A stretch of DNA of 64,000 bases from Alentia gelatinosa (Eukaryota > Annelida > Polychaeta > Phyllodocida > Polynoidae), in the NCBI GenBank assembly GCA_950022655.1, contig OX465579.1, positions 178,197,263 to 178,261,262 on the forward strand, written 5' to 3'. The notes beneath the pieces were generated by a model. It saw only the letters and a list, made by a program, of their open reading frames with translations. It made no database searches and was not told the origin of the DNA. Position 1 is the stretch's first letter. Every line of letters starts with the position of its first letter. Position numbers and translations under genes: made by a program. Below are positions 33,606 through 44,545 of this stretch, piece by piece.

Positions 33606-34576
33606 TAAGTGTTCCACTATTCCAGACTATTTTACGACAGTGACTGAGATTTACGCGAGAATTCTGCATTCTGTATTCCCCGGTAAATCTCAATCACTGA
33701 CTCTGATATCAGAAAACATGTCCCCTCTTTTTCCCTGTAATACACACCTGAGCTAAAATTATCATCAATCAATGTAACATTTTCCATGTCACGATCGATT
33801 ACAAGAAACAGAAGGTAATTTCCTGTGCACGGTTTATATGATAGTTCAAAGAAAACCTTTCTCCTTTTTTCATTGCTGACAACCTTAAGACTCATAGAGG
33901 GAAACCAGGTCCAATCAAATAAGCCTCTGGTTTTGAGTCATTTGAAGTACATCATGCATGTACCAGTAAGTGGGGAGTCTTGATTGGTTGATAGATAGGG
34001 ATGGTTTAGGGCGGTGGGGACTGTGTGTATAAGTAGGAGTGAGGTGGCCCAATGGGCATTAAGAACAACATGACAGTTGACAAAAATTTGACCTACGATA
34101 CCGACTTCAGATTGACATGGTAGTTGTCATTTTAATTCATATTCAACCAGTTATGGACAAAGAATCTATTGTTTTTAACTCAGTATGAGATATGAGATTG
34201 AGGGTTGGTAAGGGGCTGTTCTTCACTGACTGGTGCACTTCATAAGGTTATGTAATAGATCAAGATGTGAAATATTCTCTTCACAAAACCTAAAGCTCTT
34301 TATTCAAGCCTATTAAGTACATATGACAGGGTTCTCATAGCATGTTGTCTGTCTGATTGAATGCCGGTAACAATGACTTAGATGTAAGTGTACATTGTCC
34401 ATAGTTCGTTATGTGATATTGTTATGGTAAAGCCCTTTGGAAATGCATAAGAAGGATTTCTATATCATAGACTCTATATCAATGAAAACTTGCACGCTTT
34501 CGACTAATGAATTCCATGTAGTTTTATGTCATAGGATTCCTACCCATAATCTCAGTTTAATCTGTCTGTCTGTCTG
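33606..34576. other. Unique AT-rich sequence with a stem-loop
   Basis: GTGACTGAGATTTACGCG (about 33640) and GGTAAATCTCAATCACTG (about 33681) form an imperfect hairpin. An 87-codon minus frame at 33632-33895 is unrecognised. Confidence 0.5.
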
Positions 34577-34612
<36 letters not shown>

Positions 34613-34671
34613 TCTCTCTCCCTCTGTCCCCCTTTTCTCTCCCCTCTCTCTCTCTCCTCTCTCTCCCTATC

Positions 34672-34757
<86 letters not shown>
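34577..34757. repeat. (TC)n followed by (TA)n
   Basis: Pyrimidine dinucleotide tract 34577-34711 joins directly to 23 TA units at 34712-34757. Confidence 0.95.
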
Positions 34758-34764
<7 letters not shown>

Positions 34765-34969
34765 CCGTTCTCAATACATACTATCAATTTCTATTTGTGA
34801 GCTTTAGCTCTAAGAAAATAAGCTTTCCCGTTCTCATTTAGCTCTAACTAATTACTGCTATTCAGCCGAGGCTCTGGACTCTGAACCGTTCCCCATGTCA
34901 TCCTATCCACCCTCCCCCTATCACCGCGGCACAGCACACCTCGCACCCACTCATGCCCTGTCATGGTCC

Positions 34970-35120
34970 ACTAAGCCCGGGTTTCTGCCCCGCCGACTCC
35001 TGTCTGTCACGGTCCAGTGATCTCACGGGTCAAGGTCAATGAGTGAGAGGTCACAAAGGTCACGGCTCACTGGACGTTGCTGTACCGGAAGTCACGTGGT
35101 GTAAAAGTCACGTGACGAGG
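34970..35120. promoter_or_regulatory. Cluster of nuclear-receptor, ETS and E-box motifs
   Basis: TCAAGGTCA (35030-35038), AGGTCACAAAGGTCA (direct repeat with 3-base spacer, 35048-35062), ACCGGAAGT (35084-35092), CACGTG (35093-35098) and GTCACGTGAC (35107-35116) lie within 90 bases of unique DNA. Motif matches are direct; a regulatory role is inference. Confidence 0.4.
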
Positions 35121-35246
35121 CCCTATCTGTCAATCTCGTGAGATTCTCCGAGAAACTGATGATCTCAGTTCAGATTTCTACAAGTCCGGTAACCGTGAAT
35201 GGTATGTAATCAGACTGTTATTCATCAATGAAAATATAAAACTTCT
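35121..35246. other. Unique sequence
   Basis: Short spacer before the dispersed repeat. Confidence 0.4.
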
Positions 35247-35540
35247 AGGAGCAAATAGTATGTTCATCATTGATGAATGAGCATGCAATTTCAAATGAAT
35301 AAGAATAAAAGGTTTGGTTACATTCAGTCTATGGATAGTTTTTGAACCCAGTCAACTTGCCATTTCTGCAACTGCCTGAGTCCAGGATCAAGTCCTATCA
35401 AGCAGCAGTGGATCTTGAGGTATTTCGGTCTTGAGTGATCGGTCATGGTCAGTTGGGCAGGACGCTAAGACACTGAGACACTGGCACCCTGCTCCTTTCC
35501 TACTATCATAGTTTTCATGCAGCACGCTGGAAGTTTACAT
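35247..35540 (+). mobile_element. Dispersed repeat family S, copy 2 (uninterrupted)
   Basis: GTTCATCATTGATGAATGAG, CAACTTGCCATTTCTGCAAC, GTCATGGTCAGTTGGGC and ACACTGAGACACTGGC match copies at 26.7 and 45.7 kb. It shows the empty site (GGTTTGGTTACATTCAG) of the MITE in copy 1. Confidence 0.8.
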
Positions 35541-36008
35541 CTGACCACTCTAACCTCTAAGTGATATATATAGCGCATGCAAGCACGCTTTAATAAAAAC
35601 TGATTGAATTGAGATGAGTTTCAGGAGCACACCCAGTGCTTGAGCTTGTTGCCCACCTATAAGCGCCTATATATATGATCTTCCACCTGAAATCCAACAT
35701 GCAGTGCCGAGTGTTAAATGTAAATTGAAATTAAATACACCCGTAAGTCTCGTATGAAGTATTGAAGAAGAAACCAACGAGTCTTGGTCAAAGTCGTCGT
35801 TCTCAACAGGTTTGATGTGGAGTGAATATCACATAGTGTTGAAACGAGTTGGAGAACAATCGTATGTTGTGGTTGTAAACCATGCATATCCCAGACTGAA
35901 GTGAACCATTGTACATATCGTTTTGTGTGTTCTACGTCTATTGTAGTTAATAAGTCTAATGATCTTAAATATGAAACATCGCCACGGAAGAAGCGAATGC
36001 CATCGTTG
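35541..36008. other. Unique sequence
   Basis: No gene or array recognised. Confidence 0.5.
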
Positions 36009-36517
36009 TTAACCCTTTAACTGCAGCATGATGCCTCCAGGCATTCCCCTGGCTACAGTAGCATGATGCCTCCAGGCATTCCCCTGGCTATGGCAGCATG
36101 ATACCTCTAGGCCTTCCGCTAGCTACGGCAGCATGATGCCTCAAGGCATTCCCCTGGCTACAGACGCATGATACCTCTAAGCATTCCCCTGGCTACGGCA
36201 GAAAGAAGGCATTCCCTTGGCTATGGCAGGAAAATGCCTGCAGGCATCATAAAGGTATCATTGATACGTATATATAAAATTCAATAAGTGAATAAATAAA
36301 TAAATAATTGTTAGAATTCAAAGATATTTTGACGAAGTATAAAGGTAATTTTGGACTTTGATTCGGTACAACAAAGTTTCCTGAGTATATTACTCAAATC
36401 CATTGACACAACACATGACATTACTATTTCCCAAATAAGGTGCCTGCTGTAGTAGGGTCGTTTATGCAGACAATGTCTACAGTGTAGGCGAATTGAGTGT
36501 TGCAGGGAAAGGGTTAA
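36009..36517. mobile_element. 509-bp piggyBac-like MITE
   Basis: The left end TTAACCCTTTAACTGCAGCA is inverted at the right as TTAACCCTTTCCCTGCAACA (17 of 20). The outer TTAA at each end fits the piggyBac target site, and TIRs starting CCCTTT are usual in that superfamily. No transposase. It encloses a 35-bp tandem array. Confidence 0.8.
36024..36230. repeat. 35-bp array inside the piggyBac-like MITE
   Basis: Five to six units of AGCATGATGCCTCCAGGCAT then TCCCCTGGCTACAG. Each has the near-palindrome ATGCCTCCAGGCAT; the last is the perfect palindrome ATGCCTGCAGGCAT. Confidence 0.9.
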
Positions 36518-37485
36518 GATCTCGTCAAATCTAAAGAAAAGCGCACTAGGAGCGGCTCAGGGAATAAGAGGTTTGTGAAGCAATGACGTAGAATTCACAT
36601 CAGCTTTATTTTACTATAACAAGAAAATCATTAACAATGAACAACAGTATCGTCAACATGACTTATAGTGTCAAAAATGTACGTATGTATGTAAATAACC
36701 GCTGTAAAACATATACTGTATCTCTGTGTTTGTGAATAGATAACGTCTCATATAGAAATATGTTGGTAAAAATCTGTTAAAATCTTATAAAATGTTATAA
36801 AATCTATAACGCTGGTAAAGAAGTTTTCAATCATCAGTAAAGATATCACAATAGCACCATGTGTTAATCCCCTGTGGTAGGATAATGTAGACTAATCCAA
36901 TATGTGTGTATCACACGATGATAAGCACCGGAATGTGTCTGTAGGTCATACGCGTGTATTGTATACTCAGAATTCAGTAGTCAATATGCTCTGTAGTAGA
37001 GTATAGCAAACCGTCTCTGTGGTATAATGACCTCCTTTAGGTCCACTCAGCTGATACCTACATCTTATACTCAGTTCCATTCTCCGCTGTAAGTATACGA
37101 GCTCCTGCAATAAACGTTGGCAACACATCTTGATAGCACACTCTGTGAAGTCCCAATGAAATGATAATAATAGAAATCAAGGACATTTAGTATAACATAA
37201 TAATAACGATAGCATCCTGTATTCACAAAGTCCAGTGTGTGCTGTCACTGCTGTCAGACGCATCCACTGACAGTGTGACACCTATACCTGACAGTATAAC
37301 GAGCAGCTCCTGAGCAGCTCAATACAAGGTGAAACACGACCGGGGCTGCACTCTCACACCTGTCTGTCCCGCGGGTCACAACTCACACTCTTCACCACCG
37401 CCCGTGGAGGAGGGCGCCCGGCGTCAACCTACATCCATCTCCATCTTCTGAGCAGCTGCGGAAAGACGAGCTGCTCCCTTCTCAG
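36518..37485. other. Unique AT-rich sequence
   Basis: No gene recognised. CAGCTCCTGAGCAGCTC at about 37305 recalls the 10-bp repeat of 8.1 kb. Confidence 0.5.
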
Positions 37486-37730
37486 AGTGAGCCCCGGAGT
37501 GAGCCCCACAGTGAGCCCCAAATGAGCCCTATATGAGCCACATACTGAGCCAGGAATGAGCCCCTGGAATGAGCCCCAAATGAACCACGGACTGAGCCTC
37601 GGTATGAGCCAATATTGAGCCCCTGGAGTGAGCCCCAAGTGAGCCCCAAGTAAGCTCCGAATGAGCCAAGCATGAGCTCCAATTGAGCCCCGAACGAGCC
37701 CTAATTGAGCCCCGAATGAGCCCCGGAGCT
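37486..37730. repeat. ~10-11 bp array ATGAGCCCCAA
   Basis: About 24 diverged units of TGAGCC with a variable 4-5 base tail. Confidence 0.85.
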
Positions 37731-38994
37731 CAGTTGTCACGTGTGGTGGTCGTCCTTCCTCCTGGTGCGGCCGGCGACCCCCCGCAGACATGCACACCAC
37801 GACAGAGCAGGCTAGACAGAGCGGCGGGCCCGGCACGTCCGGCGGTAACTCAATCTCCACCACTAAGCATGTCTAGATGGTCACACGTCTACACCAATAT
37901 ATATCCACATCATATAGAGAATATCAACATATGGGGGCAGTCCATGCAAGCACTCTACACTAGGCAGCCACCGGCGTGCGACTAGACCACCCGAACCCCG
38001 GCCACGCGGCATGGAGGGCGGCGGCGGGGACGGCTGCTGCTACTAAACAGAGACTGCGACTAAGACTCGGTAGGTTCACACTGAGTGCTGCTGCTGCGGC
38101 TGCGGCTGTGGCTGCGGCTCCAATCACGGCTACCACGAGGGTTGGCTGCCATTGGCTGCGCCCTACAACCACGTGCTGGGCTAGACAACGTCAACACAGG
38201 CGAGAGATGATGGCCAACTGCTGCTTTGTGGGGAGAGAAGAAGAAGGAGGAGGAGGAGGAGGAGAAGGAGGAGAGGATATGGAGGAGGGGCGGCTGGCGG
38301 CTGGCGGCTGGCGGCTTGTGGTGTTGTACGCAGGTTGCGGTTAATGCAAGCGACTTAGCGAACATCACCTGCAACATAGAGGAAAACTGTCACATCCGCC
38401 AACATGGGAGACAAGTCTGCGTCAGGGTGTGCGGGGGAGCGGGGGAGCGGGGGGGGGGTGCGGGTAGATAGCACTCCTCCCTTGTTCACACCCACCACCC
38501 CCCGTCCTCCGGACCGCTCCTGTGGCTCCCCCTGTCGGTGTCTCTGTGAATAACGAGGCTCTACGCATGCGTCCTGGCTCTGATGCCCTCCGGGGACGCC
38601 TGGTGCTAACATGGCGGGCGGCGGCGGGCGGTGCGGGGTGCGGGGCGGGCGGCGGGCGGGCTGGGGCGGGCGGTGGTCTCCCTGGTGCCAGCTGAGGACT
38701 CCACCTTCAAAGCTATTGCGTTTCACGCCCGGCGACGGCGGCCCAGGACCTCCTGCTTCCAGTAAGCGATGCCAAATTATCGGCCGACATCAAACGGCGC
38801 CGGACGGGCCAGTGCGCAGGCGCAGGCGAGCACTGCCAGTCCGGAAGAGTGTCTTTTTTGTTTTTTGTTTTTTTTTGTTTCGGTGTTAATGAGCAGTGTC
38901 CACTGGTTGCCGGCCTGCAGGCAGCGCAAAGCCAAGGACACGTGCAGCACCAGCGGTGTCAGCGCCATCTTTATGTTCGGCACCGTGTTACGTA
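37731..38994. other. CpG-rich region with trinucleotide tracts
   Basis: GCTGCTGCTGCGGCTGCGGC-type tract at about 38086-38125, GGA tract at 38240-38285, GGCGGGCGGC at 38612-38665 and CAGTGCGCAGGCGCAG at about 38810. A CpG island near the NOL4-like exon; no exon recognised. Confidence 0.5.
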
Positions 38995-39392
38995 ATCAGT
39001 CACTTCTATCATCATCTTCATCGTCATCTTCGTTCCATCATCCTTTCCATCATCGTCACAATATGTGGCCTCACATACGTAATTCCTACATCCAGCATCA
39101 CGGTTATCATCATTGTCATGTTCATTATCACAAGGGACGAAAACCGCACAGCATAAAATGGCTTCCGTCCCGTTATTGTCATCGTCATTTCTAGCACCAT
39201 CTTCCATATCCTCCTCATCATCATCATGACGTAAGGGCACAGTATATCTCTACACAAGCACAATATCCATCTATGTTGTAATCAGCGTTAATATCACCTC
39301 CATCAAAGTCAACCATTGGGGACGACGATGGACGTCACTACGGGGCCAATATATCCGACATTATTAATTTCATCATCATCATTATCACTATT

Positions 39393-39423
<31 letters not shown>

Positions 39424-39440
39424 CGACAGTCAGTCAGTCA
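38995..39440. repeat. ATC/TCATCA-rich sequence
   Basis: Loose TCATCATCTTCATCG repeats at 39007-39060 and a purer (ATC)n at about 39372-39421. Confidence 0.8.
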
Positions 39441-39621
39441 CCACCATCACCATGAATCCTACGGTGCTCGCTTCTAATAGGTGTAACACGTGGGCATGCA
39501 ATGCAGTTCGGTGTTAGGACGCCTAGACGTATACATAGTGCAGACTACATGGATATAGATATATATATATATATACAACTGGCACACACTACTGGTAATA
39601 CCAACAGTCAGCGGCACTCAC
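39441..39621 (-). other. Start of the first visible intron of the NOL4-like gene
   Basis: Begins with the GTGAGT donor at 39621-39616; (TA)n at about 39558-39575. The intron continues to the left for an unknown distance. Confidence 0.6.
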
Positions 39622-40131
39622 CGTCACACGGCTTGGTACGTACAGAACCTCCTCCGGCAGATCGTCCTCCGGGGGCGGAGGGCCCAGGCGGAACCCTTTA
39701 GCTTTCACCCAGAAGCGGAACTTTGAGTTTTCCGTGGTGGCCTGCTCTTTACCGCTGAGCGTACGTACGATACGCTCGTACTTATTGCGCGTCACTGTCT
39801 TGGTCTTGCCGCTGTCGCCGTAGTTCTGCAAGGCCCACGTCTGAAAGGCCTGAAACATCTCCTGGCGGTTCGCGGGCAGTGTGGAGGTGTTGCCGCTTGG
39901 TTGTTGTTGTTGTTGTTGTTGTTGTTGATGGTGGTAATGCGTGGTGATGGGAGTTATCGGCATTACCGTAATTGTGCCCCCGGATGTGGCTTGCCGGGCG
40001 GTCGCCGCTAGGTGGCTCTCCGCGGCGGCAAGCAGCGCGTCTCCGCCGGGTACCCGGGCCTCCTTACCGGAAGTCACCAACCCGGATACGGTCAGCGAGA
40101 GCGGCGACATGCTTGACTGATCAGCGGCCAT
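39622..40131 (-). CDS. NOL4/NOL4L-like protein, first coding exon (partial gene)
   Basis: The exon encodes 170 residues. Residues 91-168 match the N-terminal region of vertebrate nucleolar protein 4 (NOL4/NOL4L) from memory: FQTWALQNYGDSGKTKTVTR at 96-115, then NKYERIV, FRFWVKAKGFRLG at 138-150, and VLYVP near the exon end. These are putative nuclear proteins of uncertain biochemical role. Residues 1-90 are a low-complexity leader (Ala, Ser, Thr, Gly) with HYHH and nine Gln at 69-77; the vertebrate proteins I recall start almost directly at the domain. The start is well supported: an in-frame stop lies upstream at 40270-40272, the ATG at 40131 is the first in frame, and it has G at -3 and +4. 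The exon stops at 39622, followed by the donor GTGAGT at 39621-39616, so the next exon begins in phase 0. The human gene, as I recall it, also breaks just after LYVP. Later exons were not recognised to the left. The family is near certain; NOL4 versus NOL4L is not resolvable. Confidence 0.9.
39901..39927 (-). repeat. (CAA)9 poly-Gln codon run in the NOL4-like exon
   Basis: Nine uninterrupted CAA codons (minus strand) encode Gln 69-77, directly after His-Tyr-His-His. A pure codon run, rather than mixed CAA/CAG, is expected to vary in length by slippage. Confidence 0.9.
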
Positions 40132-41060
40132 GACTGGGGACGTTACGCCAAGCGTGACGGGGATATACCGCCAGGGGGCGCGTGGTGTAATATCCGCTAT
40201 TATATCCAGGTGTGAGAAGTAGAACAAACCCTCAGATATATCAACGCTCAGGTATGGGCCTGGGAACCCCTACTCCGGGCGGGGCAGGCGGCGGGAGACT
40301 CCGGTGAGGGCGGCGGGGGTCGCGGTAGATTCGGGGTGATCCTCCATGGGTAGATCCAGGTGAAGACGGCGGGGTGAGCGTGTAGGGGGTGGTGGTGGTG
40401 CGGAGGACAAACAAACACTGGAGGAGGTGGTGGGACGAGAGTCGCACACACAAAGTGACCTCAGTCCCGGGCGGGGAGCTGCCAGGTCCCGGCACGGAGG
40501 GTGAATGCAAACACCCCGCGCGGGGTACGCCCGGGGTAGGGCGGGGTGCGGCGGGGTCACTGGGTACGGTACAGTGCACTGTGTGGCCGTTAACGCGGTG
40601 GTCGTGCTACAACTCCTCCGCGGGACCTTTCCTCCACGTTATTCCACTGTCCCGCCTGGAGAACTAAAAGCACACCTCCAGGGTCCTCCTCCTCCTCACT
40701 CTACAGGCGAGTGTTGCAGGTAAACGTGATGTGTGTGTACGTAGAGGTGTCCTCTCTTTGTTCGGGGTCCCGGCGCCCGCTGAAACCAGGCTCAAACTTC
40801 TCTCAAGTTGCGCGCGCACTCTGGGTAGGTAGGCCCCGCGTGGCAGCGTCTGTGCAGCGTCGGGCGGCGCGGTGCGGGCTTCGCGGAAAGGTGAGGCAGA
40901 CTGGCGGGCGTGCGGGGGACGCCCGCGTCTAGTCGGCGCCGGCCGGTGGAGCGGGGGGGGGGGGGGGAGGGGGCGGGGCGTCCAGGCTGCGTCCCGCGGG
41001 CCGACGTGTCCCCCGTCAGTCACCACGTGGCACGGCAGTGCCCTCTGTGGGCGGGTGGCG
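40132..41060 (-). promoter_or_regulatory. CpG-rich 5' flank of the NOL4-like exon
   Basis: This GC- and CpG-rich block lies directly upstream of the NOL4-like start codon and should hold its 5' UTR and promoter. It contains a CTCF-like site at 40168-40181 and a G run near 40957-40969. I see no convincing TATA box on the minus strand, which fits a CpG-island promoter. The transcription start cannot be placed from sequence alone. Confidence 0.5.
40168..40181 (+). promoter_or_regulatory. CTCF-like motif in the 5' UTR region
   Basis: CCGCCAGGGGGCGC matches the 14-base core consensus CCASYAGRKGGCRS at 13 of 14 positions. It lies 37 bases upstream of the NOL4-like ATG. The motif match is direct observation; binding is inference. 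Confidence 0.45.
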
Positions 41061-41099
41061 CGGTAGGGCAGGCAGGTAGGGCTGACGGTGGCTCCCCCT

Positions 41100-42060
41100 T
41101 GTAGCAGGGTGGTGGGACAGTCAGGTAGGACTGTGGGTGGCTCCCACTCCTCTCAGGGTGGGCTGGTAGGAGTGCAGGTGGCTCCGTCTAGTGGCGGGGT
41201 GGCAGGACAGTCAGGTAGGACAGTGGGTGGCTCTGTCGGGTAGCAGAACAGTCAGGTAGGACCCTGGGTGGCTCCTTCTCCTTGTCGGGCAGTAGGGCGG
41301 GTAGGTAGGACTGACGGTGGCTCCGACTGGTGGCAGGATGGGGAGGTAGGACTGGGTGGCTCTGTCTCTTCTCAGGGTGGGCCGGTAGGACTGACGGTGG
41401 CTCCGTCTGGTGGCAGGATGGGGAGGTAGGACTGGGTGGCTCCGTCTCTTCTCAGGGTGGGCCGGTAGGACTGATGGTGGCTCCGTCTCTTGGTAGGTAT
41501 TTGGATGGTAGGGTGGGCAGGTAGGACCGCGGGTGGCTCCCTCTTGTAGCTGGGTGGTAGGACAGACAGGTAGTTGGCTCTGACCCTGTCTAGTAGCGGG
41601 CTGCTGGCTGGTATCGGGTGGCTTTGTCTGGTGGCGGGATGGTAGGACAGTCGGATGGGTGGCTCTGTCTCGTGGCGGGGTGGTAGGACAGTCGGGTGGC
41701 TGGCTCTGTCTCGTGGCGGGGTGGTAGGGCAGTCGGGTGGGTGGCTCCCTTTCGTGGCGGGGTGGTAGGGCAGGCAGGTGGGTGGCTCTGTCTCGTGGTG
41801 GGGCGGTAGGGCAGTCGGGTGGGTGGCTCTGTCTCGTGGCGGGGTGGTAGGGCAGGCAGGTGGGTGGCTCTGTCTTGTGGCGGGGTGGTAGGGCAGGCAG
41901 GTGGGTGGCTCTGTCTCGTGGTAGTACAGGCAGGTAGGACTGCTGTGGCCCGTCTCGTAGCGGGCTGCCTGCTGGTATTGGGTGGCTCTGTCTCGTGGTA
42001 GTACAGGCAGGTAGGACTGCTCTGGCCCGTCTCCTAGCGGGCTGCCTGCTGGTAGCGCCC
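41100..42060. repeat. 41-bp minisatellite, about 23 units
   Basis: Units with TGGCTCTGTCTCGTGGCGGG and GTGGTAGGGCAGGCAGGTGG. Because 41 is not a multiple of three, a 510-codon minus frame cycles through three translations of the same DNA, a clear sign that it is not a gene. Confidence 0.9.
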
Positions 42061-42247
42061 CGCGCTGACGGCACCTGGAGGACGCACGCGGGGACGGCTG
42101 CCGGGATGCCGGGATGCTCCGCGTCACTGTGGCGCCCGCTCCTGTCGCTGACACCGCGTCCTGGCGCCCTGTCGTCGACGGGCCGAGTGGCGCGCCGTGC
42201 TTGACGGGCCGAGCAGCGGGGCGCGCCGGCCACGTCCAGCGGCGGGC
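42061..42247. other. CpG-rich unique spacer
   Basis: No exon recognised. Confidence 0.4.
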
Positions 42248-42532
42248 CGGGCGGCGGGCGGCGGGCGGCGGGCGGCGGGCGGCGGGCGGCGGGCGGCGGG
42301 CGGCGGGCGGCGGGCGGCGGGCGGCGGGCGGCGGGCGGCGGGCGGCGGGCGGCGGGCGGAGGGCGACGGGCGGCGGGCGGCGGGCGACGGGCGGCGGGCG
42401 GCGGGCGGAGGGCGGCGGGCGGCGGGCGGAGGGCGGCGGGCGGCGGGCGGTGGGCGGCGGGCGGCGGGCGGCGGGCGGCGGGCGGCGGGCGGCGGGCGGC
42501 GGGCGGCGGGCGGCGGGCGGCGGGCGGCGGGC
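42248..42532. repeat. (GGGCGGC)n array, about 41 heptamers
   Basis: Nearly pure GGGCGGC with a few GGGCGGA and GGGCGAC units. Long G-quadruplex-prone tract on the plus strand, 2.1 kb upstream of the NOL4-like ATG. Confidence 0.97.
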
Positions 42533-43254
42533 CGGGTACTAATTGGGCCGGCCTACTCCTCCTCCTGGTGGTGGTGCTGGGCGCCTGCTGGCTCCTCCTC
42601 CTCCTCCTCCTGTCGGCACGGCGCTCCGTCTTTGAGCGGCGGGCGGGCGGCGGGCGGGGAGAGAGGAGGGAGGGGGCGCGCGCCGATAGGACAAAGGTAG
42701 GCCTGGCACCGGGCGGTGGCACCGGGCTGAGCGCGGCGACCAATCACAGCCTCCAATCACGCCGCTCACTCCGGGCACCGCGGGCAGGACGAGCGCCTGC
42801 ACTCACCGCGCGCCGCCGCTACACACCTACCACCGCCCGCAGCAGGGCGCAGGACACCAGTGTAGACCAGCGCGGGCCGGGTGAAGATCTCCCTCTCCCC
42901 GGTACGCCCCGTTAATACGGCCCATCACCAACTGGGCCCCGCTACACCGACATCACTGGACATCCCATAAAGACGACATTCCTGAGTGTTGTAAAGAGCA
43001 CGCCCCACCACACCCCACCACACCCCCCTGAGACAGACACACCCTACCACCACACCCCCTGACACACCACACCCCTCACACACACCCCTGACTGCAGCCC
43101 GCCCGGCGCCCGCCGACTCCCCTCCGTCGTCTAGGTGACCGGCACTCTGCTATTTTAACGAGAGTTGCGGCAAGTCATTTATTGCACCGTCCCAAAGAGG
43201 AATCCCGATGTGTAGGGCGTTAACCCGGGCCTGTGAGGCCGCGCGGTGTACGGG
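42533..43254. other. CpG-rich then C-rich sequence
   Basis: Includes (CTC)n at about 42555-42612 and CACACCCC repeats at 43000-43090. No exon recognised. Confidence 0.5.
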
Positions 43255-43330
43255 GGACGGGCGGGGGGAGGCCGGGGGGAGGCCGGGGGGAGGCCGGGGG
43301 GAGGCCGGGGGGACGGCCGGGGGACGTGCC
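43255..43330. repeat. 10-12 bp array GGGGGGAGGCC
   Basis: Five or six units within a CpG island. Confidence 0.9.
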
Positions 43331-43574
43331 GTGTGTGCCGTGCGCCGGGCGGGCGGGGCGATGCACGTGAGCGCGCGTGCAGCCCACCTTCACGAGCTCT
43401 CATCGATCGCCTCCCCCCCCCCTCCTCCTCCCCCTCCTCCTCCTACTGAGCGCGGCCTAGGACGCTCACTGGGGGCGCCACTGTGCCGGGCGGGGCTCGC
43501 GGCGCAGTGCCGCCACCTGGGGACAGGCGCCGGTAACGCAGGATTCACTCGGATCAGGATTCTGCATCTCCCCC
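43331..43574. other. CpG-rich unique sequence
   Basis: Contains (CCT)n at about 43412-43445 and GGGGGCGCCACTG at about 43470. No exon recognised. Confidence 0.4.
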
Positions 43575-44545
43575 ACCTCTCTCTGTGTGTCTGCCTCTGT
43601 GTGTCTCTCTGTGTTTCTGTGTCTCTCTCTCTCTGTCTCTTTCTTTCTCTCTCTCTGTCTGTCTGTCTCTGTCTGTCTCACTGTCTCTCTGTCCCTGTCT
43701 CTCTCTGTCTCCCCTCTCTGTGTCTCTCTGTGTCTCTCTCTGTCTCTGTCTCTCTCTCTGTGTCTCTCTTTCTCTCTGTCTGTCTGTCTGTCTCTCTCTC
43801 TGTCTGTCTCTCTGTCTATTTCTGTCTCTGTCTCTGCCTCTCTCTCTGTGTGTCTCTCTCTCTCTTTGTATGTCTGTCTGTCTCTCTCCCCTCTCTCTGT
43901 CTGTCTCTGTCTCTCTCTCCTTCTGTTTCTCTGTCTGTCTCTGTCTGTCTCTGTCTGTCTCTGTCTGTCTCTCTCTGTCTCTTTATGTCTCTCCCTGTCT
44001 CTCTCTGTCTCTGTCTCACTCTGTCTCTTTCTGTCTCTCTCTCACTCTGTCTCTATCTGTCTCTGTCTCACTCTGTCTGCCTATTTCTCTCTCCCTCTGT
44101 TGGTCTCTTATTGTCTCTCTCTTTCCCTCACCCTCTCTCTTTCTCTCTCTCCCCGTCTCTCTCCCCCCTCTCATTCTCTCTCTGTGGCTCTCCCTCTCTC
44201 TCCCTGTCTCTGTCTCTTTCTGTATGTGTGTGTCTCTCTCTATCTCTCTCTGCCTCTCTCTGTGCATCTTTCTCTGTCTCTGCCTCTCTGTCTCTCTCTC
44301 TCTGTATCCCTAGTCTGTCTGTCTCTGTCTCTGCCTCTCTCTCTCTGTCTCTGCCTCTCTCTGTCTGTCTGTCTCTCTGTCTGTCTCTCTCTGTCTCTCT
44401 CTGTCTCTCTCTCTCTCTTTGTCTGTCTCTCTGTCTGTCTCTCTCTCTCTCTGCCTCTCTCTCTGCCTCTCTCTTTCTCTCTCTCTGCCTCTCTCTCTGC
44501 CTCTCTCTCTCTGTCTCTGCCTCTCTCTCCCTCTCTATTACTCTC
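43575..44545. repeat. 1-kb pyrimidine tract (CTCTCTGT)n
   Basis: Almost uninterrupted C/T sequence with TCTG phases; virtually no A. Possible triplex-forming DNA. It ends near an AG acceptor-like dinucleotide at 44579-44580. Confidence 0.97.

Noticed and set aside
41211..42743. 510-codon minus-strand frame
   Set aside because: A 41-bp unit cycles through all three frames, so one DNA repeat appears as three peptide repeats. Its right part is the (GGGCGGC)n array.
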